Below are positions 49,586-58,765 of a stretch of 64,000 nt of DNA, one piece after another; the stretch's first letter is position 1; every line of letters begins with the position of its first letter. This DNA is from JAYRGC01 sp041908065 (GTDB taxonomy: Bacteria > Pseudomonadota > Alphaproteobacteria > UBA9219). Both the position numbers and the translations under genes were made by a program. The notes beneath the pieces are model-generated. The model ran no database searches. It saw only the letters and a list, made by a program, of their open reading frames with translations, and was not told the origin of the DNA. The DNA lies in the NCBI GenBank assembly GCA_041908065.1, contig JAYRGC010000050.1, positions 62,001 to 126,000 of the forward strand, given 5' to 3'.

Positions 49586-49957
49586 TCAGGCTCCTGAACA
49601 CATTCCTGCGGCTTCAAGCGCTTGTCGGATGTTTTCCTTGCCAACCGGTTTGGCCACGAAGCCGTCTATGTTCAATTCCTTGACCTGCCTGGTTTCATCC
49701 TTATCAGCGACGCCGGACACGACTATTATCTTCGCCGTTGTCTGAAGGGATTTTCTCAGACCGCTCAACAGGCCGGAGGCGACAGTCTTCTTGAGATGCC
49801 AATCCAGAAACACAACATCTGGCATGAAAGAAGTGGACAAGCGCGTAGCCTCAGCCTCATCTTGCGCCTCCTTGACTTCAAACCCCTCTCCCTCCAGCAA
49901 GGAGCGGAGAATATACCGGCTGACCTCAACATCGTCGACTATCATAGCGCGCTTCAT
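49586..49957 (-). CDS. CheY-like single-domain response regulator
   Basis: 123 residues from ATG 49957. Receiver domain with acidic pocket in MIVDDVEVSRYILR, phospho-acceptor Asp in VVFLDWHLKK, Thr/Ser switch in IIVVSGVADK, and Lys in FVAKPVGKENI. No output domain. It lies 20 bases downstream of the globin-coupled chemoreceptor on the same strand, so it probably works in that chemosensory pathway. Confidence 0.88.
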   Translation of the reverse strand: MKRAMIVDDVEVSRYILRSLLEGEGFEVKEAQDEAEATRLSTSFMPDVVFLDWHLKKTVASGLLSGLRKSLQTTAKIIVVSGVADKDETRQVKELNIDGFVAKPVGKENIRQALEAAGMCSGA

Positions 49958-49977
49958 TAGCCCCTCCACCGATACGT

Positions 49978-51327
49978 TTATCGTGCCTTCATTGTTGACA
50001 GGAATAATTCAAGCTGTCCACGTAATTCCTCGGTCTTGTTCGCTTGTTCAAGAGATGACGAATTCATTTCGCGGGAAATATTTTCCGTATCCGCCGCGGA
50101 CTTGGACACATGACCGGCAACTTCCGACACTTGATGCGAACTGTCTGCCGCGAATTGGATGCTGCGGATTATCTCCTTCATGGCCGCCGATTGTTCCTCC
50201 ATCGCGGCGGCGATAGAAGCGGATATGCTGTTCATCTGCTGGACGGTTTTGCTTATTTCCCCGATGGAAGAAACCGTCTCGCCGATGGATTGCTGGACGC
50301 CCTGAATATGTCCGGCTATTTCGTCGGTAGCGGCAGCCGTTTGATTGGACAGGTTTTTAACTTCCGCTGCGACGACCGCGAATCCCTTTCCGGCCTCTCC
50401 CGCCCGCGCCGCCTCGATAGTGGCGTTAAGAGCGAGCAGATTGGTTTGTGAAGCGATGTTTTGGATCAATTCCACCACGTCGCCTATCTTGGTGGCACTT
50501 TCCTGCAACCGCGACATCACCTGAGATGTGGCCTCTGATTTCTCCGCCGAGCTTCTGGCGATGGAATTGGAGGTTGATACCTGCGTGTGGATTTCGTTTA
50601 TCGAGGCGGATAGTTCCTCGGTGGCGGAAGCCACGGTGCTGACGTTCTCGGACGCCACCTTGGCCGACGAAGCCAGCTCCTCGGCCTGCGTCATCCCCTC
50701 CTTGGACAAATGCGCCAAGTTTTCCGCCGCCACCTTGGCTATACCCGACGAGGCGGCCAACCCGCGTATGAATTGGGTGATGGTGTGATCAAAGCGATCG
50801 ACCATGTCCTCTACATGTTTTGCCCTCTGCGCCCCTTCACTGTCTATGTAGACCGATATGGCCAAATCCATGTCGAGAAATATCCCGCGCACCAACGCCC
50901 GTAAGATCTTGGACAGCTTGGCCTTGCGATCCTTGCTTACCCCCGTAAGGACGTTTTCTATGGCGGCGTCGATGAGGCCGACGGTTATCATCGAATACCC
51001 GCCGATGTACCAGCGCGGCTCCAGACCTATGCGGCTGTGGATGGTGCCGACAGTGGACACCATCTTCTCGTATTCCTCGTCGATTTGCCCGCTAGTTATG
51101 CGCTGCCAGTGGTAGATCTGCTGTTGCTTGGCGTGCTGCATCCTCAGCGTGCCGCCGAACATGTCTGAAAGTTTCGGCCACGCCGCTATGTGTGTGTAAA
51201 ACTTGTCCAACACGCCGGGCAAATTTTCGCGAACAAGCGGCGCAGCGAGTTGCAGCCCATCCTTGTCGAGTTCGCTCCATTTCAGAAATTCCAAGCGTTC
51301 TTTAAGAAGGGATTCTTCGCCAGACAT
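49978..51327 (-). CDS. Globin-coupled methyl-accepting chemotaxis protein (HemAT-like)
   Basis: 449 residues, no membrane helices, so soluble. The N-terminal ~165 residues are a protoglobin sensor: [20 protein letters not shown], proximal His in [19 protein letters not shown]. The C-terminal part is the MCP signalling domain ([40 protein letters not shown]). Such proteins bind haem and sense oxygen for aerotaxis. Followed directly by a CheY-like regulator. Confidence 0.92.
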   Translation of the reverse strand: MSGEESLLKERLEFLKWSELDKDGLQLAAPLVRENLPGVLDKFYTHIAAWPKLSDMFGGTLRMQHAKQQQIYHWQRITSGQIDEEYEKMVSTVGTIHSRIGLEPRWYIGGYSMITVGLIDAAIENVLTGVSKDRKAKLSKILRALVRGIFLDMDLAISVYIDSEGAQRAKHVEDMVDRFDHTITQFIRGLAASSGIAKVAAENLAHLSKEGMTQAEELASSAKVASENVSTVASATEELSASINEIHTQVSTSNSIARSSAEKSEATSQVMSRLQESATKIGDVVELIQNIASQTNLLALNATIEAARAGEAGKGFAVVAAEVKNLSNQTAAATDEIAGHIQGVQQSIGETVSSIGEISKTVQQMNSISASIAAAMEEQSAAMKEIIRSIQFAADSSHQVSEVAGHVSKSAADTENISREMNSSSLEQANKTEELRGQLELFLSTMKAR

Positions 51328-51478
51328 GTCAAACGCCCCTTGAGCCAGATGGTTGCGACAGCTTCCGGACGGAAGCCTCGGGGAAGACCGGATGTCCGCG
51401 CGACATCCGGCAGATTGATTTCGGCAGATTCGCCGGAATCGACGGGGCGGATGTTATCAACCGATTTTGAATATGTCA

Positions 51479-52444
51479 TCAAATATTCGCGATACATCTT
51501 ATCCTGTCCGCAACCAACCTAACGTCGTCGAGCGGCTGGTACGACCAATTTTCGAACCTTCCCCTAAACGGGCGCGCCATTCCGTCGTCGCGAAGGGTTT
51601 GGTGGAAACGCCGGAACTTTTCCGAGCCGCCTTCAAGGTGAAAGACGTGAACCGGCTTGCCGGTGGAGCAGGCTTCGGAAGCCATGTTCACGGAATCCGA
51701 AGTGACCACTATGGTGTCAGCTAAGCCCAACATGCCATAGTACGGATTTTCGCCTTCGCCATTCCATATGAAGGACGGCGCGCCGCGCAATCCTTCGCGC
51801 AAAGCCGCCGCGCAATCTTTGCCGCTGCGACGCGACATGGTTACCAACAACCCGCCGCCGGAATCCTTCACTGCGACGGAAAGCATGGCGGCCAAGCGAG
51901 ATGCGTCGCTCGGGGCGAAATCGTAAACCGAGTTTTTTCCTCCCACCACGACCGCCGTCAACGGGCCGGGGATTCCGGAAATAATGTGGCGAAATTTATC
52001 CGCTTCGGCGCGCAACAGTTCGGCGGTGACGCGATGCAAGGAGCCGCGCGTCGTCACCACGTTGTCTCCCAACAGGCCATCGTGCCTAGGCACGGCCAGC
52101 AAATCGAAGTGGTCGGGACTGATGACCGGATTTTGTATCTGCACGGTGAAGGTGCGCCGCCCGCCCGACGCGGCGGAGGCGCGCCTTGCATACAACGAAG
52201 CTGCAACGCTGGGACGCCCCGACGCTATCAGCAAATCCGGCCACGGCGGAGATACGGCGTCGCCGTCCGCACTGAAGGCCGCGCCTAGCCCTTGTCTTAA
52301 AAAGGGAACTAATTGCCCCCAAGGCGGGCGCAGAACTATCCTCTTTATAACCGGAACAAGGCCAAGCCTTTCAGCGAGTCCGACGCACTGGTTCTCGTTC
52401 CCCGCCTTGCCGTCAGTTACTACCCAGCATGTCGCTTGGCTCAT
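51479..52444 (-). CDS. ELM1/DUF1022-family protein
   Basis: 321 residues from ATG 52444; an in-frame ATG at 52489 is the alternative. Family marks: VVTDGKAGNENQCVGLAERL at the start, PDLLIASGRPSVAASLYARR, QIQNPVISPDHFDLLAVPRH, DTIVVTSDSVNMASEACSTG, KPVHVFHLEG. The fold is glycosyltransferase-B-like. Related to the plant mitochondrial fission factor ELM1; common in alphaproteobacteria, molecular role unsettled. Confidence 0.85.
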   Translation of the reverse strand: MSQATCWVVTDGKAGNENQCVGLAERLGLVPVIKRIVLRPPWGQLVPFLRQGLGAAFSADGDAVSPPWPDLLIASGRPSVAASLYARRASAASGGRRTFTVQIQNPVISPDHFDLLAVPRHDGLLGDNVVTTRGSLHRVTAELLRAEADKFRHIISGIPGPLTAVVVGGKNSVYDFAPSDASRLAAMLSVAVKDSGGGLLVTMSRRSGKDCAAALREGLRGAPSFIWNGEGENPYYGMLGLADTIVVTSDSVNMASEACSTGKPVHVFHLEGGSEKFRRFHQTLRDDGMARPFRGRFENWSYQPLDDVRLVADRIRCIANI

Positions 52445-52509
52445 GGCTTGTACACCGCTAATATGGCTCCGCATTCGCGATTGTGACAACCCGATTGTAC
52501 GGAAACAAG

Positions 52510-53034
52510 ATGAGCCGCGTCAAATTGGATCGCATAGACTTGAAGATACTGCGCGAGTTGCAGACGGACGGACGCATGACGAATTTGGAACTGGCCAAGC
52601 GCGTGGGCATCTCGGCTCCGCCGTGCCTGCGCCGCGTTCGAGCCTTGAAAAAGGCCGGATACATACTCGGGTATCACGCGGATGTTGCTCCTGATATGTT
52701 GGGTTTCGGAATTACGGCGTTCGTGGCCGTGGAGCTGACCAACCATTCCGAGGCCGATTTCGATCGCTTCGTCGCCGTGGCCGAAGGCTGGCCTAATGTC
52801 CGCGAATGCCACATGCTGACGGGCGACGCCGATTTCCTGTTGAAAGTAGTGGCCAAGGATCTGGACGCCTTCCAGAAGTTCATCACCTCGCAGTTGGCTT
52901 CCGCCCAGAACGTGCATCACGTCAAATCTTCGTTGGCGATGAAACGCGCTAAATGCGAATACGGGGTTCCCCTCGACGAAGCCATATCCACGATGTCGGA
53001 AAAGCGCAAGACCGGACGCGGCGCGGGCACTTAA
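52510..53034 (+). CDS. Lrp/AsnC-family transcriptional regulator
   Basis: 174 residues from ATG 52510. N-terminal HTH LDRIDLKILRELQTDGRMTN, LAKRVGISAPPCLRRVRAL, then the RAM ligand-binding domain (VAEGWPNVRECHMLTGDADF, FLLKVVAKDLDAFQKF). Regulates amino-acid metabolism genes, usually in response to an amino acid. Divergent from the ELM1-family gene. Confidence 0.92.
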   Translation: MSRVKLDRIDLKILRELQTDGRMTNLELAKRVGISAPPCLRRVRALKKAGYILGYHADVAPDMLGFGITAFVAVELTNHSEADFDRFVAVAEGWPNVRECHMLTGDADFLLKVVAKDLDAFQKFITSQLASAQNVHHVKSSLAMKRAKCEYGVPLDEAISTMSEKRKTGRGAGT

Positions 53035-53040
53035 GAACGT

Positions 53041-53240
53041 GTCACTTGCGAGGAACACAGCCAAAGGCTGTCATGCAAGCCGCCACACATTGGTTTGAAC
53101 AGCGTTAACGCTGTCGGGCGGCGAAGCAATCCAGCACCGTTTCTCCATAAGGTCTGGATTGCTTCGCCGCCAAGGGGCGGCTCGCAATGACGCCCAAACT
53201 CTAAGGTGGCGGCTCGCATGGCGGCCTTTGTCCGTGATTT
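53041..53240. repeat. Palindromic repeat element (copy 6)
   Basis: AGCCAAAGGCTGTCATGC, GGCGGCGAAGCAATCCAG / CTGGATTGCTTCGCCGCC, GGGGCGGCTCGCAATGACGC, then an extra right arm GGTGGCGGCTCGCATGGC, GGCCTTTGTCCGTGATTT. Fills the gap after the Lrp/AsnC gene. Confidence 0.8.
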
Positions 53241-53302
53241 CACGAATACGGTATTTGGCCGCACACCAGTTTTGGACAGGAGCCGACTTTCTAAACAAGC
53301 CA

Positions 53303-53629
53303 TCAGAGATTGCAATTGCGCAAGGCTTTTCTGAGACGTTTGGCAAGAGGGCCCTTTCCATCAGGAACTATCACACATTTCTCAGCTTTATCGCCTGATA
53401 TAACTACACTCACGGTTCTATTATCATCCACTCCTTTTATGTAATAACCTCCCCTGTGGTAATGTTTGTCTTTGTCGCCATCGTATCCAATCTTTAGCAC
53501 TGATTGCACGGCTCTCTTTAAGTCGCTGTGTCTTTTGACGGCTTTTTTCATATCTTTATCGCCCATATTCGGAGGACCTTCGATATTGGAATCAGGGCAA
53601 TCTACATAAACATCTATCCTTATTTTCAT
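53303..53629 (-). CDS. Small hypothetical protein
   Basis: 108 residues with a strong AAGGAGAAGG. Basic, with KIRIDVYVDCPDSNIEGPPN, KAVKRHSDLKRAVQSVLKIG, HYHRGGYYIKGVDDNRTVSV and GPLAKRLRKALRNC. No recognised family. It stands alone beside a palindromic repeat, and its base composition is more AT-rich than its neighbours, so it may be acquired. The 249-base gap to gltX shows no other feature. Confidence 0.5.
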   Translation of the reverse strand: MKIRIDVYVDCPDSNIEGPPNMGDKDMKKAVKRHSDLKRAVQSVLKIGYDGDKDKHYHRGGYYIKGVDDNRTVSVVISGDKAEKCVIVPDGKGPLAKRLRKALRNCNL

Positions 53630-53878
53630 AACGCCTTCTCCTTAATTGCGTATAATGTTCTTGGCCGCATCTTCCGCCGCGCCGCGATTTTAACGATGCT
53701 ATATGAAAATATAAAGCATGTTATTAAGGCGCATTGATGCCCAAATCCGCTCGGGGCATCTGTCCAAAGCCGCAGCGCGGCCAGATTATGGGCAGGCTTT
53801 TGTAGACTGTTTTCCCCAAAGTGTTGTATTTAAACGCCGTGCTGCCCGTTATGAGGCGGCGTTTTCGGGAAAAACATC

Positions 53879-55324
53879 ATGCCTGTAGTCGTTCGTTTCG
53901 CCCCTTCCCCCACCGGATACCTGCACATCGGCGGGGCTAGAACCGCGCTTTTCAACTGGCTTTACGCCCGCCATCACGGCGGCAGATTCTTGCTGCGGGT
54001 GGAGGACACCGACCGCGAACGCTCCACTCCGGAATCGGTTGAAACCATTCTCGACGGGATGCGCTGGCTTGGTATGGATTGGGACAACGCCGATCCAGCC
54101 GCCAACAATGGCCGCTCCTACTATTCGCAATTCGAGCAAAAAGGACGCCATGCCGAGGTTGCCTTGGAAATGGTCAGGCGCGGGGCGGCTTATTACTGCT
54201 ACGCCACGCCCGAGGAACTGGACGCGATGCGGGCGGAACAAAAAGCCAAAGGATTGTCGCAACGTTATGACGGACGTTGGCGCGATCGCCCCGCAAGCGA
54301 CGCTCCGGCGGGAGCCAAGCCGGTAGTGCGGTTGAAAGCCCCGCAGACCGGCGAGACCACCATCGACGATCAAGTGATGGGGCGCGTCATCGTGCAAAAT
54401 AGCCAGTTGGACGATATGGTGCTGTTGCGCGCCGACGGCACGCCAACCTATATGCTGGCGGTGGTGGTCGACGATCACGACATGGGCATCACCCACGTCA
54501 TTCGCGGCGACGACCATCTGACCAACACTTTCCGCCAAGCCCAGATATATCGCTCTATGGGTTGGGACGTTCCGGTTTTCGCCCATTTGCCTATGATCTT
54601 AGGCCCCGACGGAGCCAAGCTGTCCAAGCGTCACGGCGCGCCCGCCGTAAGCGATTACCGCGAGCGCGGCTATTTGCCGGAAGCCGTGTGCAATTACCTT
54701 TTGCGCTTGTGCTGGGCGCACGGGGACGACGAGATAATCTCCCGCGAACAAGCGGTGGAGTGGTTCGATCTGGGTGGGGTGGGAAAATCTCCCGCTCGTT
54801 TCGACTTCGCCAAGCTGAACCATGTCAACGCGCATTACATCGCCCAAGCTGAAAACCGCCGGTTGGCCGAACTTGCCGCGCCGTTTTTGGGTAAAAAATT
54901 GGGGCGCGAATTGTCGCAATCCGAGATGTCCACGCTGGAGCAAGCGATGCCGGACATAAAGCCGCGTTCGCAAACCATATTAGAGATCGCTTCCGCCGCC
55001 GCGTTTTATTTCGCCGCCCGTCCCTTGCCGCCCGATGAAAAGGCGCGAAAGCTGCTGAGCGGCGACGCCTTGCCGATTTTAGGCGATCTGGCCACCCGCA
55101 TCCGCGCCATGCCCGATTTCAACGCCCGCGCCCTCGAAGATATGTTCCGAGTCTACGCCGAGGAGCGCGGATTGAAACTGGGAGCCGTAGCCCAGCCGCT
55201 ACGCGCCGCTTTGACCGGATCCGCCGTTTCTCCGCCTATCTTCGCCGCCGCCGGACTTTTGGGGCGGGAAGAGACTTTGGGGAGAATAGGCGATGCGCTG
55301 GCGGGTTGGGTCGCTCTGGCATAA
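53879..55324 (+). CDS. gltX: Glutamyl-tRNA synthetase
   Basis: 481 residues. Class I signature FAPSPTGYLHIGGARTALFN (HIGH equivalent HIGG), VEDTDRERSTPES, HVIRGDDHLTNTFRQA, and KMSKS equivalent AKLSKRHGAPAV. The helical C-terminal anticodon-binding region begins near residue 320. Charges tRNA-Glu. Alphaproteobacteria often have two copies, one of which may serve tRNA-Gln; this sequence does not say which. Confidence 0.97.
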   Translation: MPVVVRFAPSPTGYLHIGGARTALFNWLYARHHGGRFLLRVEDTDRERSTPESVETILDGMRWLGMDWDNADPAANNGRSYYSQFEQKGRHAEVALEMVRRGAAYYCYATPEELDAMRAEQKAKGLSQRYDGRWRDRPASDAPAGAKPVVRLKAPQTGETTIDDQVMGRVIVQNSQLDDMVLLRADGTPTYMLAVVVDDHDMGITHVIRGDDHLTNTFRQAQIYRSMGWDVPVFAHLPMILGPDGAKLSKRHGAPAVSDYRERGYLPEAVCNYLLRLCWAHGDDEIISREQAVEWFDLGGVGKSPARFDFAKLNHVNAHYIAQAENRRLAELAAPFLGKKLGRELSQSEMSTLEQAMPDIKPRSQTILEIASAAAFYFAARPLPPDEKARKLLSGDALPILGDLATRIRAMPDFNARALEDMFRVYAEERGLKLGAVAQPLRAALTGSAVSPPIFAAAGLLGREETLGRIGDALAGWVALA

Positions 55325-55378
55325 TTGCAGCAAAGAGGATACTCTTCCCGCCGGTTCTTTGCATTTCGAGGTTGTTGT

Positions 55379-55936
55379 ATGGATATTGATAAATCCGGCG
55401 CGGGTTCAGAGACCGGCGACTCATCCTCTGCCGCCGATACGGGAGCGTCTGTGTCCAGCTGGCACGAACAGGATCGCCCTTTGAGCGAGATGTGGATGCA
55501 GGGAGTTTCTCCGGAGGAAATCGCCGGAAAGCTGGGCAGATCGGTGGCGGCGGTGATGACGCGAGTCTCGCGCCTCGGTCTTCCGCGCCGCGCCGCGCCC
55601 GGGCGCAAACCCGGGGTCAGGTATGAAAAATCCGGAGGGGTTCGTCGCCGCATGGCCATAAACGACGGCAAGGGAATAAAAAAGGACGCAAGATCCATAA
55701 AATCGATCTCCGACGTGGCCGTAGCGGCCATGTCTGCGGTTAAAGCCAGAGGCAGGCCTGCCGGAGCTACGATCCCGCATATATCTCCCGACGTTTCCGA
55801 ACGAGTGTGTCTGATGTGCCTGTCCAAGTTCATGTCCGCCGGAAAGCACAATCGCATCTGTTCGCGCTGCAAGGACACCTCGGAGTATATGATGGGAAGC
55901 AGTCTGCCGGAGGCCGGACTGGAGAGAGTCCTTTAA
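55379..55936 (+). CDS. gcrA: GcrA-family cell-cycle regulator
   Basis: 185 residues from ATG 55379 (GAGG upstream). The N-terminal GcrA core DRPLSEMWMQGVSPEEIAGK, LGRSVAAVMTRVSRLGLPRR is preceded by a longer acidic leader than in Caulobacter. The C-terminal end carries two CxxC pairs (VCLMCLSKFMSAGKHNRICS, RCK), suggesting a zinc-binding knuckle. GcrA activates methylation-dependent promoters during S phase. The family is alphaproteobacterial and helps place this genome. Confidence 0.88.
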   Translation: MDIDKSGAGSETGDSSSAADTGASVSSWHEQDRPLSEMWMQGVSPEEIAGKLGRSVAAVMTRVSRLGLPRRAAPGRKPGVRYEKSGGVRRRMAINDGKGIKKDARSIKSISDVAVAAMSAVKARGRPAGATIPHISPDVSERVCLMCLSKFMSAGKHNRICSRCKDTSEYMMGSSLPEAGLERVL

Positions 55937-56095
55937 GAGCTCGTTCATAATCCAGCAGCATCCGCGCCGCCTCTCAAATAGCTTGCGTCGCGGGGAAAGC
56001 TATTTCAAAGTAAGGGTCGCGCCGTCTTGGCGAACCGCAATCAGCATCGGCGAAGAAGCCCATCAAATAGACCAAGCAACAGAGGAAACTCGGCT

Positions 56096-56788
56096 ATGCC
56101 CGACAAGGAAACAACGGCGGCGGTCGCGCCGAAACAGCCCGCAAGCGAATCTTCGAGGATCGATCCGCTATCCAATGTCGTCAACCGCAACATCTTCTAC
56201 CGCGACGGCTATCGAGCGTTGTTGAAAATAGGCGTGATGCAGACCATAGGCCTGTTGGTCCTTTCGGGGGCGTTGCTGATCATGTTTCTGTCGGTCGAAA
56301 CCAGATACGTCTATTTCGCCACTACCTCCGATGGGCGGATCATAAATCTGGTAGGCTTGAACGAAGAATACCGCTCCCGCGCCGACGTGATTTCTTGGGC
56401 GGCCGGAACGGCGCAAAAGGTGATGCGCTTCAACTATCAGGACTATCGCCAGCACATGCAGGAAGTGGCTCAGAACTTCACAGTCACGGGTTGGGAAAGC
56501 TTCACCCGCGCCATGAAGGATTCCCGCACTCTGGATGCCGTCGAAGCCCGCAAGCTGATGGTGTCGATGGAGGTGCAATCCGCGCCCGAGATCAAACGCA
56601 GCTTCGTCGACGACAACGGCGTTTACACATGGGACATTCAGTTTCCGGTCGCCATCAAATACGAAGGGGTCAACGCTCCGGCGAACATGGAAACCACTTT
56701 GATCTTGCGGATAGTCAGGGTTTCGACGTTGCAGAACCCGGGCGGAATAGGCATCGAGCAATGGATTTCCACCGAAAGGAAAAGGTGA
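56096..56788 (+). CDS. dotI: DotI/IcmL-family type IVB secretion protein
   Basis: 230 residues from ATG 56096 (GAGGA upstream). One membrane helix (LLVLSGALLIMFLSVETRYV, about residues 50-68), then the IcmL periplasmic domain: YFATTSDGRIINLVGLNEEY, VISWAAGTAQKVMRFNYQDY, and WDIQFPVAIKYEGV. Part of the inner-membrane complex of Dot/Icm machines. Its stop overlaps the next gene's GTG by four bases (GTGA), and that gene is a second family member. Confidence 0.88.
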   Translation: MPDKETTAAVAPKQPASESSRIDPLSNVVNRNIFYRDGYRALLKIGVMQTIGLLVLSGALLIMFLSVETRYVYFATTSDGRIINLVGLNEEYRSRADVISWAAGTAQKVMRFNYQDYRQHMQEVAQNFTVTGWESFTRAMKDSRTLDAVEARKLMVSMEVQSAPEIKRSFVDDNGVYTWDIQFPVAIKYEGVNAPANMETTLILRIVRVSTLQNPGGIGIEQWISTERKR

Positions 56789-57525
56789 GAAAAGTGTCGG
56801 CGGATCCCTTGAAAAGCGGCGAAGAGGCCGCGAAGAGAATCAAGGCCGGATTGACGTCTCGCCTGCGCGTCTGGCTTTTCATGCCGATGAACGACAAGGC
56901 CGTCGAAAAAACCTTCGACGGAGACGACGAGATGCTGCGGCGCATCAAGCGTTTCAACCGCATGTATAAGATGTCGGTGGCGACGGTCGCGTTGGCCGGT
57001 TTCATAATCGTGGCCATGCCTTTCTTGAAGCCGATGCACGTCTTCCGCGCCGTCACTGAAAACCCCAATACGCGGGAGCGGATTCTTAGAAAAATGGTTT
57101 CCTTGGACGAACCCAATCTGACCGACGGAACCATAATATCGTGGGCTGCGACCAGCATAACCGAGATCCTCACGCTCGGTTTCGGCGATTTCGATCGCCA
57201 AATGGCTTCCCAGCGCAAGCTGTTCACATCATCAGGATGGCGGAGCTTTAACGAGGCGATGGCCAAAAGCGGAATACGCGAAAAATTCAAAAGCTCCCAG
57301 CTTATCCTGACCTCCGTTCCCTCGGATTCGCCTCTGGTGTCGGGGCGCGGCATCGATCAGGACGGAGACTATGTGTGGATAGTCGAAATGCCGCTGATAA
57401 TGACCTATGCCACCAATAACGAGGTTACCCAAAAATCGCGAGGGATCGTGCGCCTTACCATATCTCGCGTCCGCTCCGGCGAAAATCCGGCCGGAATAGC
57501 CATAAAATCGTGGAACGTGCTGTAA
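56785..57525 (+). CDS. Second DotI/IcmL-like protein
   Basis: 246 residues from GTG 56785, which follows AAAGGA and overlaps the upstream stop (GTGA). A longer cytosolic leader than the first copy, then one membrane helix (VATVALAGFIIVAMPFL, about residues 64-80) and the same periplasmic pattern: GTIISWAATSITEILTLGFG, FTSSGWRSFNEAMAKSGI, WIVEMPLIMTY. In Legionella the neighbouring pair is DotJ (short) and DotI (long). Here both carry full periplasmic domains. Confidence 0.82.
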   Translation: MRKVSADPLKSGEEAAKRIKAGLTSRLRVWLFMPMNDKAVEKTFDGDDEMLRRIKRFNRMYKMSVATVALAGFIIVAMPFLKPMHVFRAVTENPNTRERILRKMVSLDEPNLTDGTIISWAATSITEILTLGFGDFDRQMASQRKLFTSSGWRSFNEAMAKSGIREKFKSSQLILTSVPSDSPLVSGRGIDQDGDYVWIVEMPLIMTYATNNEVTQKSRGIVRLTISRVRSGENPAGIAIKSWNVL

Positions 57526-57570
57526 GAGCGCGTTCAGAGTCTGGCGCAACAAGATTCTGAACAGGCTCTA
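57524..57570. repeat. Short palindromic element related to the hemC-hemD one
   Basis: AGAGCGCGTTCAGAGTCTGG and AAGATTCTGAACAGGCTCT are inverted around CGCAAC. The GTTCAGA-TCT arms match those of the element at 35979-36125, so this looks like its arms without the centre. It lies just after the second dotI-like stop and could form a terminator. Confidence 0.6.
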
Positions 57571-57706
57571 ACAGTTTTTAATGCCGTATTTTCTTTCAAC
57601 GCTATTGCAAAGACTGCGTAAAGCCATATAGACTCGCCCCGCTTGCCGTCTCCGCTTCGCCGCGTCGGACAGGTGGGCGTTGTTGAACTGAATTTGGGGA
57701 TGTAAT

Positions 57707-58765
57707 TTGCCAAGCAATTCCGCAAAAGGGACGACGTTCGCGGCTTTGGCCTGCCTTGTTGCGGCCATGCTCTCCGCTCCGGCGTTCGCCGCCAGCTCCG
57801 CCGAACCGCCAGCCCTGCCTCAACCCGCGACGGAGGACGCGAAAGATGCCGCCGACGGCATAAAGCTCCATCTTACCGCCGATCAGCTGGCCGTGGATCA
57901 ATCCCAACTGGACAAGCAGGCGGAGGAAGCCGCCGCCAAGGCCGCCGCCGACGAGGCCAAGCGCGAGGAGGAGCATAACCGCAAATCCTTCAACCGCGCT
58001 GCGGGCGGCCTGTTGCCGTTGTCGCCGGATCAGGTTCGCGACTTCATGCACAAATTGGAAAACACGCAGGAAGCAGCCCAGCCCCCTTTCGCCGGACAGC
58101 CGAAAGGCGAAGTCAAGGTGGTGTCGCTAGCCTTGGATCCGGGCGTGGCTCCGCCGCAGATAAATCTGGCGGCCGGATACGTCACGACCATAGACATGGT
58201 GGACATTACCGGAGAGCCGTGGCCGATACTTGATGTAGGCGTCGGCGGCAATTTCGAGGTCACCCCCACTCAGGCGGGATCCCATGTGGTGCGAATTTCA
58301 CCCCTGACGAGGTTGGGCAGCGGCAATCTTTCCATATTGCTGAAGGGGCTTTCCACTCCGGTCATATTCAAGTTGTCGGCTGGAGGAGAGACCTTCCATA
58401 TGCGCTACGACGTGCGCATCCCCAAATTGGGGCCGAACGCCAAGGCCCCGCTCATCAGCCGTGGCCGCACAGGCCCAACGGCCGGCGACGAGGTGATCGT
58501 GATGATGTTGGAAAACGCGCCGCCCAAGGCCGCCGTTCGCCTTAAGGTGGCCGGAGTCGATGCGCGGACCATGGCGTGGAAATTGGGCGACAAGATTTTC
58601 GTCCGCACCCCGCTCGCGCTTTTGTCTCCGGCTTGGAACGCCAGCGCGTCGTCGTCCGACGGGATCACCGTGTACGAAATAGGCGACGCTCCGGTTCTGT
58701 TGATGTCGGACGAAGGGGCTATGGTGAGGGCGCGTATACTGCGGAGCGAAGACCATGACAAATAA
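57707..58765 (+). CDS. dotH: DotH/IcmK-family type IVB secretion protein
   Basis: 352 residues, start TTG 57707 behind GGGGA; no ATG gives a full signal peptide. A signal peptide (TFAALACLVAAMLSAPAFAA) is followed by an Ala/Glu-rich helical stretch and the conserved DotH region: PPQINLAAGYVTTIDMVDIT, GEPWPILDVGVGGNFEVTP, NLSILLKGLSTPVIFKLSAG. It forms the outer-membrane core of the Dot/Icm machine with DotC and DotD. Order dotI-dotI-dotH-dotG-dotF matches the Legionella icmM-L-K-E-G cluster. Confidence 0.87.
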   Translation: MPSNSAKGTTFAALACLVAAMLSAPAFAASSAEPPALPQPATEDAKDAADGIKLHLTADQLAVDQSQLDKQAEEAAAKAAADEAKREEEHNRKSFNRAAGGLLPLSPDQVRDFMHKLENTQEAAQPPFAGQPKGEVKVVSLALDPGVAPPQINLAAGYVTTIDMVDITGEPWPILDVGVGGNFEVTPTQAGSHVVRISPLTRLGSGNLSILLKGLSTPVIFKLSAGGETFHMRYDVRIPKLGPNAKAPLISRGRTGPTAGDEVIVMMLENAPPKAAVRLKVAGVDARTMAWKLGDKIFVRTPLALLSPAWNASASSSDGITVYEIGDAPVLLMSDEGAMVRARILRSEDHDK

